Assembly (NCBI RefSeq): GCF_000214415.1
Contig: NC_015562.1
Span: 1,465,130-1,529,129 of the forward strand
From: Methanotorris igneus Kol 5
Lineage (GTDB): Archaea; AGJL01; Methanococci; Methanococcales; Methanococcaceae
DNA: 64,000 nt
Direction: 5' to 3'
Shown: piece by piece, positions 10,448 to 20,602 of the stretch
Position numbering within the stretch: position 1 is the stretch's first letter
Layout: every line of letters starts with the position of its first letter
The notes under the pieces: generated by a model
What the model saw: only the letters and a program-made list of their open reading frames with translations
Told to the model about the DNA's origin: nothing
Databases searched by the model: none
Position numbers and translations under genes: made by a program

Positions 10448-11752
10448 TTAGTCACCAATAATCACCAACTTATCTTTAAATACATACTTTAAAAGAGCAG
10501 CTAAAGCCCTCTCCGCTCCGAACTCATTTATTAATTCTTGAGATATTTCAACATACTCTTGGTAATCCTCTGATTTGATAATTTCTACGATGTTATTCAA
10601 AATTTTTGATTTTTTTGCATTTATAACATCATCTATCTCAGGGAGTTTTTCTTTTCTAATATTTACCTTTGCAATTTTTTTGATATATTTGAGTTTTCTA
10701 TATTCATTAGGCGTAACAAAACTTATAGCAGTTCCTTTTTTTCCAGCCCTCCCTGTTCTTCCTATCCTATGCACATAAGATTCAGGATTTTGGGGAAGAG
10801 AGTAGTTTATCACGTGTGTTAAGTTGTTAATATCAATACCTCTTGCAGCAACATCTGTAGCAACTAAAATATTGATTCTCTTTTTCTTAAATCTATTTAG
10901 TATTCTTTCTCTTTGTTTTTGGGCAATATCACCATGCAATGCATCTGCTTCATATCCTTTTTCAATAAGTTTATTTGCGACTTCGTTCACATCTGCCCTT
11001 GTTTTACAAAATACCAATCCATAGAAATCATCTTCAACATCTATAACTCTGCATAGTGCCTCAAATTTCTTTGAGTTGGAGACCTCATAATAAATCTGCT
11101 CCACTAAATTTGTAGTGAGTGTTTCTTTTTTCACACTTACTAATCTATATTCTTCCATATACCTTTTTGCTAAGTTTAATATGGTTCTTGGCAATGTTGC
11201 AGAAAAGAGAAGAACTCTTTTATTTTTATTAGTGTGTCTTAAAATCTCCTCTACATCATCAATGAATCCCATGTTTAGCATCTCATCTGCCTCGTCCAAA
11301 ACCAAATAGGAGATATTTTTTAAATTTAAACTACCTCTTCTAATGTGGTCTAATATTCTCCCGGGTGTTCCAACCACTATGTGAACGCCCCTTTTTAATT
11401 GCCTAATTTGCGGTTCTATTGGTTGTCCTCCATATACTGGCAATATTTTTAGCTTTTTTTCTCCTTTTAAAGAATCTATTTCCTCTGAAACTTGGATAGC
11501 CAATTCTCTTGTAGGAGTGAGAATTAATGCCTGCACGTCTTTTGAATTCTCATCAATCTTTTCAATTAACGGTAATCCAAACGCTGCCGTCTTTCCGGTT
11601 CCTGTTTGTGCCTGCCCTACGACATCAACATCTCCATTTAAAAGAATTGGAATTGTTTTTTCCTGAATTTCAGTAGGTTCTTTAAATCCTTTTTTTTCTA
11701 AAGCTTTTAATGTATTTTCTGATAAACCTAATTCTTTAAAACTCAAATTCAT
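10448..11752 (-). CDS. DEAD-box ATP-dependent RNA helicase
   Basis: The 434-aa protein has the whole helicase set in order: Q motif (FKELGLSENT...FKEPTEIQ), motif I AQTGTGKT, Ia PTRELA, TPGR, II DEAD, III SAT, then ATDVAARGIDI and HRIGRTGRAGKKG in RecA domain 2. A C-terminal extension of about 65 residues, rich in Ile, Lys and Glu, follows the core, making it longer than the minimal M. jannaschii DEAD protein I recall (about 367 aa). It probably unwinds structured RNA in ribosome assembly or decay. Its 5' region contains the hairpins noted at 11795-11842. Confidence 0.93.
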   Translation of the reverse strand: MNLSFKELGLSENTLKALEKKGFKEPTEIQEKTIPILLNGDVDVVGQAQTGTGKTAAFGLPLIEKIDENSKDVQALILTPTRELAIQVSEEIDSLKGEKKLKILPVYGGQPIEPQIRQLKRGVHIVVGTPGRILDHIRRGSLNLKNISYLVLDEADEMLNMGFIDDVEEILRHTNKNKRVLLFSATLPRTILNLAKRYMEEYRLVSVKKETLTTNLVEQIYYEVSNSKKFEALCRVIDVEDDFYGLVFCKTRADVNEVANKLIEKGYEADALHGDIAQKQRERILNRFKKKRINILVATDVAARGIDINNLTHVINYSLPQNPESYVHRIGRTGRAGKKGTAISFVTPNEYRKLKYIKKIAKVNIRKEKLPEIDDVINAKKSKILNNIVEIIKSEDYQEYVEISQELINEFGAERALAALLKYVFKDKLVIIGD

Positions 11753-11822
11753 AATATACTCTCCTTTAAATTGAAATCTTAATTAAAAGCAGAAAAAAGT
11801 TTTTTCTGCCAAATAAAGATAT

Positions 11823-11842
11823 AAAAAAGAGGATTCCTCCTC
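11823..11842 (-). terminator. Hairpin with T-run downstream of the DUF35 gene
   Basis: Read on the minus strand, GAGGA and TCCTC pair around GGAA and are followed directly by TTTTTT, the shape of an intrinsic terminator for the mevalonate cluster ending at 11912. A second near-perfect inverted repeat (GCAGAAAAAA / TTTTTTCTGC) lies between it and the helicase start. Both could instead belong to the helicase 5' UTR. Confidence 0.5.
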
Positions 11843-11911
11843 GAAATTTATACTGAATATGATTTTATGCTTTATATTATTTTCCTTAATTCCTACAATT
11901 GGATATAATAA

Positions 11912-12307
11912 TTATTCTTTAACTGGTCTAAACTTGTATCCATAACTTATAATACCATCTTCTCCATCTTCTTTTATTCTCCTAAATACTGCCTCAACTG
12001 GCATACCAATGTAAATCTCATCTTTATCACAATCCACAATTTGGGCAGTTACCTTTGGCCCTTCCTCAAGCTCTACTATTGCTATGATGTATGGGGCGAT
12101 TTTTTCAAACTCCTTTGGTGGTGTATGGACAACTGAGTAAGTATAAACTTTCCCTTTTCCACTTAATTTTATCTCTTCCATTTGTGTCTTTCTTCTACAC
12201 TTTGGGCATAATATTCTTGAAGGGAAATAAACAGTTCCGCAATTTTTACATTTGACTCCTATTAAGTTGTATCTTTCCCTTATGTGCCTCCATGTTCTAA
12301 CTACCAT
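11912..12307 (-). CDS. DUF35 OB-fold acyl-CoA scaffold protein of the thiolase/HMG-CoA synthase complex
   Basis: The 131-aa protein has an N-terminal helix, a rubredoxin-like zinc ribbon (CKNCGTVYFPSRILCPKC, residues about 20-37) and a C-terminal OB fold (GKGKVYTYSVVHTPP, then VAQIV-like strands). In a methanogen, a DUF35 protein of this kind bridges acetoacetyl-CoA thiolase and HMG-CoA synthase and lets the intermediate be channelled (established for Methanothermococcus). Both partner genes lie just upstream on the same strand, which supports the same role here. It is the last gene of the cluster. Confidence 0.88.
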   Translation of the reverse strand: MVVRTWRHIRERYNLIGVKCKNCGTVYFPSRILCPKCRRKTQMEEIKLSGKGKVYTYSVVHTPPKEFEKIAPYIIAIVELEEGPKVTAQIVDCDKDEIYIGMPVEAVFRRIKEDGEDGIISYGYKFRPVKE

Positions 12308-12366
12308 GTTCTCAACCCCAAATATCTCCCTACATATGTTAAAAGGTTTGGATATTAACGCTTAAG

Positions 12367-12537
12367 TTATCCAATGATAATTTTATTGTTGTTTAAGTCA
12401 ATTTTTTTAATTTCTCCCTCAAATTCCTTCCTTTCCCCAAACAAATCAACTGCTATAATTTTGTTATCTTTTTTCTCTACTAAAATAACGTCTTCCATAA
12501 CTAATTCATCATTTAAGTAAAGGTTGCAACTGCACAT
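12367..12537 (-). CDS. CooT-like small protein, 56 aa
   Basis: This short gene encodes MCSCNLYLNDELVMED at its N-terminus and continues as a compact beta-rich protein ending in a KIIIG stretch; ATG is at 12537 and TAA at 12367-12369. GTGATTG lies at a ribosome-site distance. The start with Cys2 and Cys4, the length and the strand pattern fit the CooT family (PF10133), whose founding member binds nickel through its N-terminal Cys. The role in methanogens is not established. It sits between the membrane protein and DUF35 genes of the mevalonate cluster. Confidence 0.72.
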   Translation of the reverse strand: MCSCNLYLNDELVMEDVILVEKKDNKIIAVDLFGERKEFEGEIKKIDLNNNKIIIG

Positions 12538-12603
12538 AAACAATCACGCTTTTATTATTTGTTGTTGTTTCTTTGGTTATTTTTATGATATGGGTTTATT
12601 GTT

Positions 12604-12792
12604 CTAATAAATTGCCGTAATTTTTGTATATATTATAACGAGTATCATCAAAACCACAAATACCATTGCAGCAGAAACATACAGATAAACTGCTAATCCA
12701 TCAAATAAATAATACTCAACTACAAAATCCAATATAATAAATCCAATGAACAACACAAGGAATTTAATAAATAATTTTAAAATTTTGTCCAT
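12604..12792 (-). CDS. Small membrane protein, 62 aa
   Basis: The protein is almost entirely two hydrophobic helices (about residues 8-28 and 33-56) separated by a short EYYLFDG loop, with a basic N-terminus (MDKILKLFIK). It starts 12 bp after the thiolase stop, so co-transcription is likely. I recognise no family. It is probably an integral membrane protein of unknown function; its conservation in position would be the best sign that it is real. Confidence 0.6.
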   Translation of the reverse strand: MDKILKLFIKFLVLFIGFIILDFVVEYYLFDGLAVYLYVSAAMVFVVLMILVIIYTKITAIY

Positions 12793-12803
12793 AATCTCCC
12801 TAA

Positions 12804-14380
<1,577 letters not shown>

Positions 14381-14818
14381 TAAATCTCCTCCTCAAAAAG
14401 ACCTTCTCCCTCACACTTTCAAACTGATTCTCTCTAATCCTCTTTTCCATATCCTTCCAAGTCTTTCTGAATTTGTAGAAATACTCTGAAAGCTCCAATT
14501 CATTTCCCCAAATAACTTTATGGTTTTTTATAACATCCATTTTTATATAAAGTGGTAGATCTTCAAAGATTTTTATGTCATATTTATTCCCCAATTTTCC
14601 TAAGATTTCTAAGTAAATATCTTTTTCAGCCCCAACCAAACAAATATCCACATCACTTCTCTCTGTATATTCATTTTTTGCGTAAGAACCATATAACAAT
14701 ATACCAAATGCCTTATCTTTAAATTCCTCAAAGTCCTTCTTTATTTTTTCAATCATTATATCACATCTCAACTCATATCACCAAACATTTACATTATTTT
14801 CACATCTTAATTTTTCTT

Positions 14819-14840
14819 CGCAACCTTTAAAAAAGGTTGC
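14819..14840. repeat. Small palindrome between HMG-CoA synthase and mntA
   Basis: An inverted repeat (GCAACCTTT / AAAGGTTGC) sits between the HMG-CoA synthase stop and mntA. The same type of hairpin, followed by ATCCAAAT, occurs behind CRISPR array 1 (26321-26341). It therefore belongs to a dispersed class of palindromes in this genome. It may partly terminate transcription between the two genes. Confidence 0.4.
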
Positions 14841-14876
14841 ATCCAAATTAACAAGTATTTTGGCTCTACCACATCT

Positions 14877-15923
14877 TCACATTTTAATTTTCCCTCTAAA
14901 CTTGACGTAGGTTGCATAATCAATGTAAATTTTGTCATTGAGCATTTCCATTGTTTTTGGGGCTTTATCTTTAACTTCCTCAATTCTCTTTGTTACAGTT
15001 AAGTCAAATGCATCACTTCCTGCCCCACTTCCATAAGAGACAGCCAAAATCCTGTCCCCTTCTTTTGCATTATCTAATATATTGGATAATCCCAAAGGAA
15101 CTGCTCCTGAATATGTGTTTCCTAAGTAAGGAGTTAACAGTCCATTTTTGTATTGCTCTTCTTTAAATCCGAGCGTTTTTGCTGCCTTTATGTAGAATTT
15201 TCCATTTGGTTGGTGGAAAACACAGTAATCATAATCTTCTGGTGTTGTATCCATCTTTTCCATTAATCCCCTTGCTGCACTTAAAACATGCTTAAAGTAA
15301 GCTGGTTCTCCAGTAAATCTTCCCCCATGTCTTGGGTAGGGTTGTCCCTCTCTTCTCCAAAAGTCAGGCGTATCTGTTGTAAATGAGTAGGTTCCATTAA
15401 AAATAGCAATTAACTCGTCCTTTTTATTTCCAATTATATATGCAGCCCCACCAGCTGCTGCTGTATATTCCAGCGCATCCCCTGGGGCTCCTTGGGCAGT
15501 ATCTGCCCCAATAGCTAAACCATATTCAATAATCCCACTCCCAACCAATCCCATACACATTTGAATGCCCGCAGTTCCTGCTTTACATGCAAACTCCAAA
15601 TCAGCAGCAGTTAAGTCAGGAGTTGCCTCAATTGCCTCCGCTACAATAGTTGACGTTGGTTTTACAGCATATGGATGGCTCTCACTCCCCACATAGATAG
15701 CTCCAATTCTCTTCCCCTCAATCCCTGCCCTTTTTAAGGCATTTCTTGCTGCTGCAACTGCTATTGTTGCCGTATCTTCATCAGGGCCAGGAACACTTTT
15801 TTCATTAATGATTAATCCTTTCTTTATACTCTCTGGATTTTTTCCCCAAACTCTTGCAATTTCCTCAACCTTTATTCTATATTTTGGAATGTATGCCCCA
15901 TAACCAACTATTCCCACTTTCAT
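14877..15923 (-). CDS. Hydroxymethylglutaryl-CoA synthase
   Basis: The 348-aa archaeal HMG-CoA synthase condenses acetyl-CoA with acetoacetyl-CoA. The catalytic Cys lies in [13 protein letters not shown], the general-base Glu is probably in the VGSESHP region, and the active-site His in [10 protein letters not shown]. The C-terminal [13 protein letters not shown] stretch is typical of the family. It is on the same strand as thiolase and DUF35, and it starts 23 bp after the XRE regulator stop. Confidence 0.93.
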   Translation of the reverse strand: MKVGIVGYGAYIPKYRIKVEEIARVWGKNPESIKKGLIINEKSVPGPDEDTATIAVAAARNALKRAGIEGKRIGAIYVGSESHPYAVKPTSTIVAEAIEATPDLTAADLEFACKAGTAGIQMCMGLVGSGIIEYGLAIGADTAQGAPGDALEYTAAAGGAAYIIGNKKDELIAIFNGTYSFTTDTPDFWRREGQPYPRHGGRFTGEPAYFKHVLSAARGLMEKMDTTPEDYDYCVFHQPNGKFYIKAAKTLGFKEEQYKNGLLTPYLGNTYSGAVPLGLSNILDNAKEGDRILAVSYGSGAGSDAFDLTVTKRIEEVKDKAPKTMEMLNDKIYIDYATYVKFRGKIKM

Positions 15924-15945
15924 GATTTCACCAATTTATTCAAAT

Positions 15946-16635
15946 TCATTTTATATCTGATAATCTTTTTAACAACTCTTTTATATCCAATTTGGTAATT
16001 AGTAGGGGAATATTCTCAACCTCAGCCAATTTTATGGCAAGAGTATCTATCTCTTGAACCCCCTGAAAGACAACGACCCTTGGCTTCATATTGCTAACCC
16101 TTATAGCAACCATTGGGCTTCTTCCAGAAGAGACATTCGTAAATACTAAAGCCCTCTCAGTAGTCCAACCATAAAGGTTTAAAAAATCCTGCCCATCCAT
16201 TTCAAGGATGGCTTTTATGCTATCCACAACAGTGTGTCCATAAATCACATTGCCTAAATTTTCTCCATAGACAATCTTTGCATCAATGATATTGGCAAAC
16301 TCTTCAATACTTATTGGATTCTCATATTCCTTAATGGACAATATTGCTTTTATGGATGGGGATGTGTCCAATATTCTTTTCAATGCTTTAATTGTGTGTC
16401 CTCCTCTTTCTTTATCTATCTCAATTAAAGCATGGACATATTTTTTTATTATGCTGACTCCAGGATTTTTTCTCCTCCCGACTTCATAGTCACTTACAAC
16501 AGATGGAGAAACTCCTAAATACCTTGCTACTTCAACTTGCGGGATATTAAATAATTCCCGCCATTTTTTCATGGCTTTTCCAGGATTCTCTGACAATACT
16601 ATGTCCCCAGTAATGTGTATTGCTATCTTTTCCAT
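15946..16635 (-). CDS. XRE-family HTH transcriptional regulator of the mevalonate cluster
   Basis: The 229-aa protein begins at ATG 16635 behind GGAAGGT; an in-frame TTG at 16650 has no ribosome site. Residues 25-70 form a Cro/C1-type HTH (IPQVEVARYLGVSPSVVSDYEVG). The C-terminal domain (about 100-229) has VVFQGVQEIDTLAIKLAE and LLITKLDIKELL, an unknown sensor-like fold seen in archaeal regulators. It is the first gene before HMG-CoA synthase and may regulate the cluster; this is inferred from position only. Confidence 0.78.
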   Translation of the reverse strand: MEKIAIHITGDIVLSENPGKAMKKWRELFNIPQVEVARYLGVSPSVVSDYEVGRRKNPGVSIIKKYVHALIEIDKERGGHTIKALKRILDTSPSIKAILSIKEYENPISIEEFANIIDAKIVYGENLGNVIYGHTVVDSIKAILEMDGQDFLNLYGWTTERALVFTNVSSGRSPMVAIRVSNMKPRVVVFQGVQEIDTLAIKLAEVENIPLLITKLDIKELLKRLSDIK

Positions 16636-16782
16636 ACCAATACCTTCCAAACTTTTTATATAAAAACATTTCGATTTTGTTGTAATTGTATTCGTTATTT
16701 GACGAAATTGAGAATGAAAAAATAGAATATCGGAATTTTTGAAATTTAGAGGTTTTGAAATTCGACCTATTAGTTTTCTTAC

Positions 16783-17949
16783 TCAATGTCCTAAAAACTT
16801 TGGAATGAAATAAAGTGTTCCAATGGCACTTCCAAGGTTTGCCAGTGCAGCAACAAGTAAAATTCTCATAAGATTGTTGTTTAACAATTCTTTTACTGAA
16901 TTTGCGTGGAATAGGGCTATTATATCACTTTTTTTAATTTCTCTAAACTTTAACTCGGCAAGTCCTGCAATCCATCCTGCTCCAACAAATGGGATTAGTG
17001 AGGTTATTGGAGCAGAGAGAAATGCAACTAATGCAGAAATTACATGACCTCTTGCAATAACAACCCCCAATGCTGATAGGAAACCATTTATAATTACCCA
17101 CTCTAAGGTTAATTTCTTCAATGCATCAATATTTGAAGATATGCTATAAAAGCCATAGAGTATAACAAGAACTATTGCTACTGAAATAATTTTTCCAATA
17201 TATTTCCAAATCCTGCTTTTTTTGGTCATATTTAGTTCGTTTAAATCTATGTCTTCTCCTTTCTCTAATTTCTTTAAATAATTTATTATTCCCCTAATAT
17301 GCCCTGCACCAACAACTGCAACAATTTTTTCATTGCCCTTACTTAACTCGTACAAATTTTTTGCCATGTATCTGTCTCTTTCATCAACTAAAACTTCGTA
17401 AATTGTTGGAGAAATATCTTTTAAAAGTAGGACTAACTCATCCGCATTATTTACCATATCATTAATTGATTTATTGTCAATATCTATCTCCCCATTCTCT
17501 TCAAATAAGCTCAAAAAGAAATTTATCTTTTCTTTTAGTGACATTTTGTTTAGGAGTCTTGTTAATGTTATGTTTATTTGCCTATCTATTAATGATATTG
17601 GTTTTTGATGTTGTATTGCAATTTCAATGGCTTTTTTCATTTCACTTCCCGGCTTTACTCCTAACTCTTCACCTATCTTTTTTTGGAAATATGATAGTAT
17701 CATATGAAGTAAAAAAATTCCTACTCTTCCCTCTTTAATAACTCTTTTAATGTCAATGTTATCCATATTATCATTGTTTCCCATAATTGCTAAAAATCTC
17801 TCCCTATCCAACTCAACAGCCACAACATCAGGATTTATATTAATAATGGCTTCTTCAACTTTTCTCACACTCTCTTCAGAAACATGAGCTGTCCCAATTA
17901 AATAAATGTTACATTCATTGAAACCATTATTTATCTTAATATGCTTCAC
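16783..17949 (-). CDS. TraB/PrgY-family membrane protein
   Basis: The 388-aa protein has the TraB domain over residues 1-230 with IYLIGTAHVSEES, DVVAVELDRERF and VVGAGHIRGI; the conserved His and Glu suggest a metal-dependent hydrolase-like fold (Tiki/TraB). Residues about 255-385 carry four to five membrane helices. The family is named for pheromone shutdown in enterococci, but the archaeal role is unknown. It is divergent from the CBS-domain gene across a short promoter region with 13-bp direct repeats. Confidence 0.85.
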   Translation of the reverse strand: MKHIKINNGFNECNIYLIGTAHVSEESVRKVEEAIININPDVVAVELDRERFLAIMGNNDNMDNIDIKRVIKEGRVGIFLLHMILSYFQKKIGEELGVKPGSEMKKAIEIAIQHQKPISLIDRQINITLTRLLNKMSLKEKINFFLSLFEENGEIDIDNKSINDMVNNADELVLLLKDISPTIYEVLVDERDRYMAKNLYELSKGNEKIVAVVGAGHIRGIINYLKKLEKGEDIDLNELNMTKKSRIWKYIGKIISVAIVLVILYGFYSISSNIDALKKLTLEWVIINGFLSALGVVIARGHVISALVAFLSAPITSLIPFVGAGWIAGLAELKFREIKKSDIIALFHANSVKELLNNNLMRILLVAALANLGSAIGTLYFIPKFLGH

Positions 17950-17963
17950 AATCTCACCGTATT

Positions 17964-17990
17964 TATATTAGGTATTCTATATTAGGTATT
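17964..17990. promoter_or_regulatory. Tandem 13-bp direct repeat between divergent traB-like and CBS genes
   Basis: TATATTAGGTATT occurs twice (17964-17976 and 17978-17990), one base apart, in the only gap between two divergent genes. The pair could be an operator, or part of both promoters, because each copy contains a TATATTA-like box. Nothing further identifies a binding protein. Confidence 0.4.
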
Positions 17991-18015
17991 GCAATATATA
18001 AATTTGGTGATACTT

Positions 18016-18477
18016 ATGATAAAAGTTAGAGATGTTATGAAAAAACCCATAACTGTAAATCCTGATGATGACATAAGGGATGTTATAAGATTATTTAGAG
18101 AACATAAAATCAGCGGAGCCCCTGTTGTTGAAGATGGGAAATTAGTGGGTATTATATCTGAGAGTGATATAGTAAAAACAATAACTACCCATAATGAGTC
18201 AATTGGTTTGATTTTACCTTCCCCGTTAGATTTAATAGAACTACCATTAAAAACAACTTTGAAAATTGAAGAATTTAAAGAAGATATAAAAAAGGCATTA
18301 AAAACAAAGGTCAAAGATGTTATGACAAAAGACGTTATAACAATCTCTCCAGATGAAACTATAAATGATGCGGCAAAGTTAATGATCGAGAATAATATAA
18401 AAAGGCTCCCAGTTGTTGAAAATGGGAAATTGGTGGGCATTGTTACAAGGGGTGATTTGATAGAGGCATTATGCTAA
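18016..18477 (+). CDS. Two-CBS-domain protein
   Basis: The 153-aa product starts at ATG 18016 behind GGTGATA; an in-frame TTG at 17989 is rejected because it lies before the ribosome site. It is nothing but a CBS pair: VRDVMKKPITVNPDDDIRDV with GKLVGIISESDI in the first, and VKDVMTKDVITISPDETIND with GKLVGIVTRGDL in the second. Such pairs bind adenosine nucleotides or S-adenosylmethionine derivatives and act as sensors for other proteins. The partner is not evident. Confidence 0.88.
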   Translation: MIKVRDVMKKPITVNPDDDIRDVIRLFREHKISGAPVVEDGKLVGIISESDIVKTITTHNESIGLILPSPLDLIELPLKTTLKIEEFKEDIKKALKTKVKDVMTKDVITISPDETINDAAKLMIENNIKRLPVVENGKLVGIVTRGDLIEALC

Positions 18478-18538
18478 ATATCCCATATTATTTGGATTTA
18501 AATTAAATTTTAAAAATAAAATAATCAAAATAATCTAA

Positions 18539-18557
18539 AAATGATCCTTGATCATTA
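18539..18557. promoter_or_regulatory. Dyad upstream of mptG
   Basis: A perfect inverted repeat AATGATC-CTT-GATCATT lies about 45 bp before the mptG start. It could be an operator or a 5' UTR hairpin. It is the only dyad in this 122-bp gap. Confidence 0.3.
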
Positions 18558-18599
18558 TAATCGTGAGTAAAAAAACATTAAAAAATTTGGTGAGACAAG

Positions 18600-19601
18600 A
18601 TGGAAATTGTTTCCCCTTCAAGGATTCACATGGGACTTATTGATTTGAATGGAAGTATTGGAAGAGTGGATGGTGGTGTTGGTTTAGCTCTTGAAAATCC
18701 AAACTTAATAATTGAAGGAAAAGAAAGTGAGGAAATTGAGATTGAGTTTGATAAATCAATTCTTAAAAATTTTAATGAAAATTATATTAAAGATGTAGAA
18801 AGAAGGGTTAAAGATGCAGCAGAGAAAATATTAAAGCATATAAACGAAGATGGGGTAAAATTACTCATAAAAAAATCCTTTCCGTCCCATTCTGGGCTTG
18901 GTAGTGGAACACAGATAGCCCTTTCAACAGGAAAATTAGTATCCCTCATATATGGGAAGGAACTTAATGCCTATGAAATAGCAAAGATTACTGGGAGAGG
19001 AGGAACTTCTGGAATTGGAATTGGGGCTTTTGAAATGGGTGGATTCTTAGTTGATGGAGGACATTCATTTGGAAAGGGAAAAGATAAGGAAGATTTCAGG
19101 CCTTCATCAGCATCAAAAGGCGTAAAACCAGCACCAATAATATTTAGACATGACTTCAATTGGGATGTGGTTTTAATTATCCCAAAGGGAGAGCATGTTT
19201 ATGGTAACAAAGAGGTTGATATATTCAAAAAATACTGTCCCGTTCCTTTAAACGAAGTTCAGAGAATTTGTCACTTGATTTTAATGAAGATGATTCCAGC
19301 GGTTATTGAAGATGATTTAAATGCATTTGGGGAAGTGGTGAATGAACTTCAAACACTTGGGTTTAAAAAGGTGGAGGTCTCTTTGCAATCAGATATTGTT
19401 AAAGAACTTATAGAAGAGTTGCAGAGGGTAGGTTATGCTGGACTATCGAGTTTTGGCCCAACAATCTATGCACTTGGGAATGTGGATTTAATTACAGAGA
19501 AAGCAAACGAAATCCTTGACAAACATGGTGTTGATGGGGAAATAATAGTAACAAAAGCGAATAATGTGGGATATAGAGTAAAATATAACATTAATAAGTG
19601 A
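18600..19601 (+). CDS. mptG: Beta-ribofuranosylaminobenzene 5'-phosphate synthase
   Basis: The 333-aa GHMP-superfamily protein joins 4-hydroxybenzoate or p-aminobenzoate to PRPP, the committed step to methanopterin, the C1 carrier of methanogenesis. It shows SRIHMGLIDLNGSIGRVDGGVG near the start, the GHMP-like SFPSHSGLGSGTQIALS loop, and RGGTSGIGIGAFEMGGFLVDGGH. Length and motifs match the family. ATG 18600 follows GGTGA. It appears monocistronic. Confidence 0.92.
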   Translation: MEIVSPSRIHMGLIDLNGSIGRVDGGVGLALENPNLIIEGKESEEIEIEFDKSILKNFNENYIKDVERRVKDAAEKILKHINEDGVKLLIKKSFPSHSGLGSGTQIALSTGKLVSLIYGKELNAYEIAKITGRGGTSGIGIGAFEMGGFLVDGGHSFGKGKDKEDFRPSSASKGVKPAPIIFRHDFNWDVVLIIPKGEHVYGNKEVDIFKKYCPVPLNEVQRICHLILMKMIPAVIEDDLNAFGEVVNELQTLGFKKVEVSLQSDIVKELIEELQRVGYAGLSSFGPTIYALGNVDLITEKANEILDKHGVDGEIIVTKANNVGYRVKYNINK

Positions 19602-19749
19602 ATAAACATTTTGTCTATAGTCTATAATAAAACAACAAATCAAAATAAATAAAAATAATATATAAATGGTTTGAAACTTATTAAAATTACAAAGAAAAAT
19701 TTTGCTTTAATGGTAAAGCAATGAAACAGCAAATGACTAAGGGGAAAAT

Positions 19750-20127
19750 ATGTCAGTGGATGTTGATGAAATTATAAAAAAACTAAACCCAAAATTCAGA
19801 AACATTGAAGGTAAAAAGCTTCTCATTGCTATTGCAGTAGATGAGGATAAAAATGTCCTTATGACTGCTTTTATGAGTGAAGAATCTTTAAGAAAGACAC
19901 TTGAGACAGGACTGATGCATTATTATTCCACAAGCAGAGATAAGATTTGGATGAAAGGGGAAGAAAGCGGAAATATACAGAAAGTTAAGGAAATTTATAG
20001 GGATTGTGACGGTGATGCTTTGTTGTTTGTTGTTGAGCAGAAGGGAGTAGCATGTCATGAAGGTTATTATTCCTGCTTCCATAGAAAACTTGAGGATGGA
20101 GATATAGTTATTATTGACCGAAAATAA
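19750..20127 (+). CDS. hisI: Phosphoribosyl-AMP cyclohydrolase
   Basis: The 125-aa monofunctional HisI opens the purine ring of phosphoribosyl-AMP, the third step of histidine synthesis. The metal-binding signature DCDGDALL and the zinc ligands in [12 protein letters not shown] are intact, as is the [14 protein letters not shown] loop. As is common in archaea, no HisE domain is fused. ATG 19750 follows AAGGGG. A promoter-like TATATAAATGG (about 19660) precedes it. Confidence 0.95.
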   Translation: MSVDVDEIIKKLNPKFRNIEGKKLLIAIAVDEDKNVLMTAFMSEESLRKTLETGLMHYYSTSRDKIWMKGEESGNIQKVKEIYRDCDGDALLFVVEQKGVACHEGYYSCFHRKLEDGDIVIIDRK

Positions 20128-20602
20128 TATATACTAAAATATATATAGATGATTGGACTTTTAATGCTTTCTTTTAAATTTAACTCCCCGGGCATTGGAG
20201 GGGCAGGGGCGCATTTATAGTCATTTGCGTTATAAGTGGTCATAGTTATTAATGAATTTAAAAGGACAAATATGCTTTATTTGAAATTTTACGAACGATT
20301 TATTGTTCTTTTAAAATTTATTGTAGTTAAATAAGTGCAAAGAATTCCGCGAACAACCATATTTTGAAATATTGCTAAATTTTGTTGCATGAGATTTTAA
20401 AGAGAATTTCAATTAACTAAAATTTTGCGAGTCTACATAATTTTCAATAATCCAAATAAAAACATACTTAAATAAATAATACAAGAGTTTAAAAGGGTTT
20501 AAAACTAATTTAAAACAAAAATATTATTGTAAATTCTTGAAATTAATTGGGGTAATCAAATAAAATTTAAAGTTAAAGTATTCAAAAGCGAGGTGATGTG
20601 AT
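20128..20602. other. 475-bp gene-free region with GC-rich island and degenerate MITE
   Basis: No plausible gene is seen here. It holds a short GC-rich island at about 20183-20213 (CTCCCCGGG then GGAGGGGCAGGGGCG), unusual in such AT-rich DNA, and a decayed copy of the 146-bp MITE-like element at about 20242-20361. The remainder, up to the ribosome site GAGGTGATG of the PIN-ATPase gene, is AT-rich and probably promoter and 5' UTR. Confidence 0.5.
20242..20361. mobile_element. Decayed copy of the TAGTTGTTCGCC MITE-like element
   Basis: The left end reads TAGTTATT and the right end is the complement of TGGTTGTTCGCGG. Internal CTTTATTTGAAATTTTAC matches CTTTATTTGGAATTTTAC of the intact copies. 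Other positions have diverged, so this is an old copy. Confidence 0.5.

Noticed and set aside
16547-16786. 79-aa minus-strand frame between the TraB-like and XRE genes
   Set aside because: It overlaps the start and promoter of the XRE regulator and reads as low-complexity Ser/Lys/Asn sequence.
17982-18440. 152-aa minus-strand frame opposite the CBS protein
   Set aside because: It is the antisense of the two CBS repeats; the plus-strand frame has a ribosome site and a clear family.
20183-20213. tRNA or other known RNA gene at the GC-rich island
   Set aside because: No acceptor stem, T-loop or C/D box can be found within reach; it is kept only as a candidate island.
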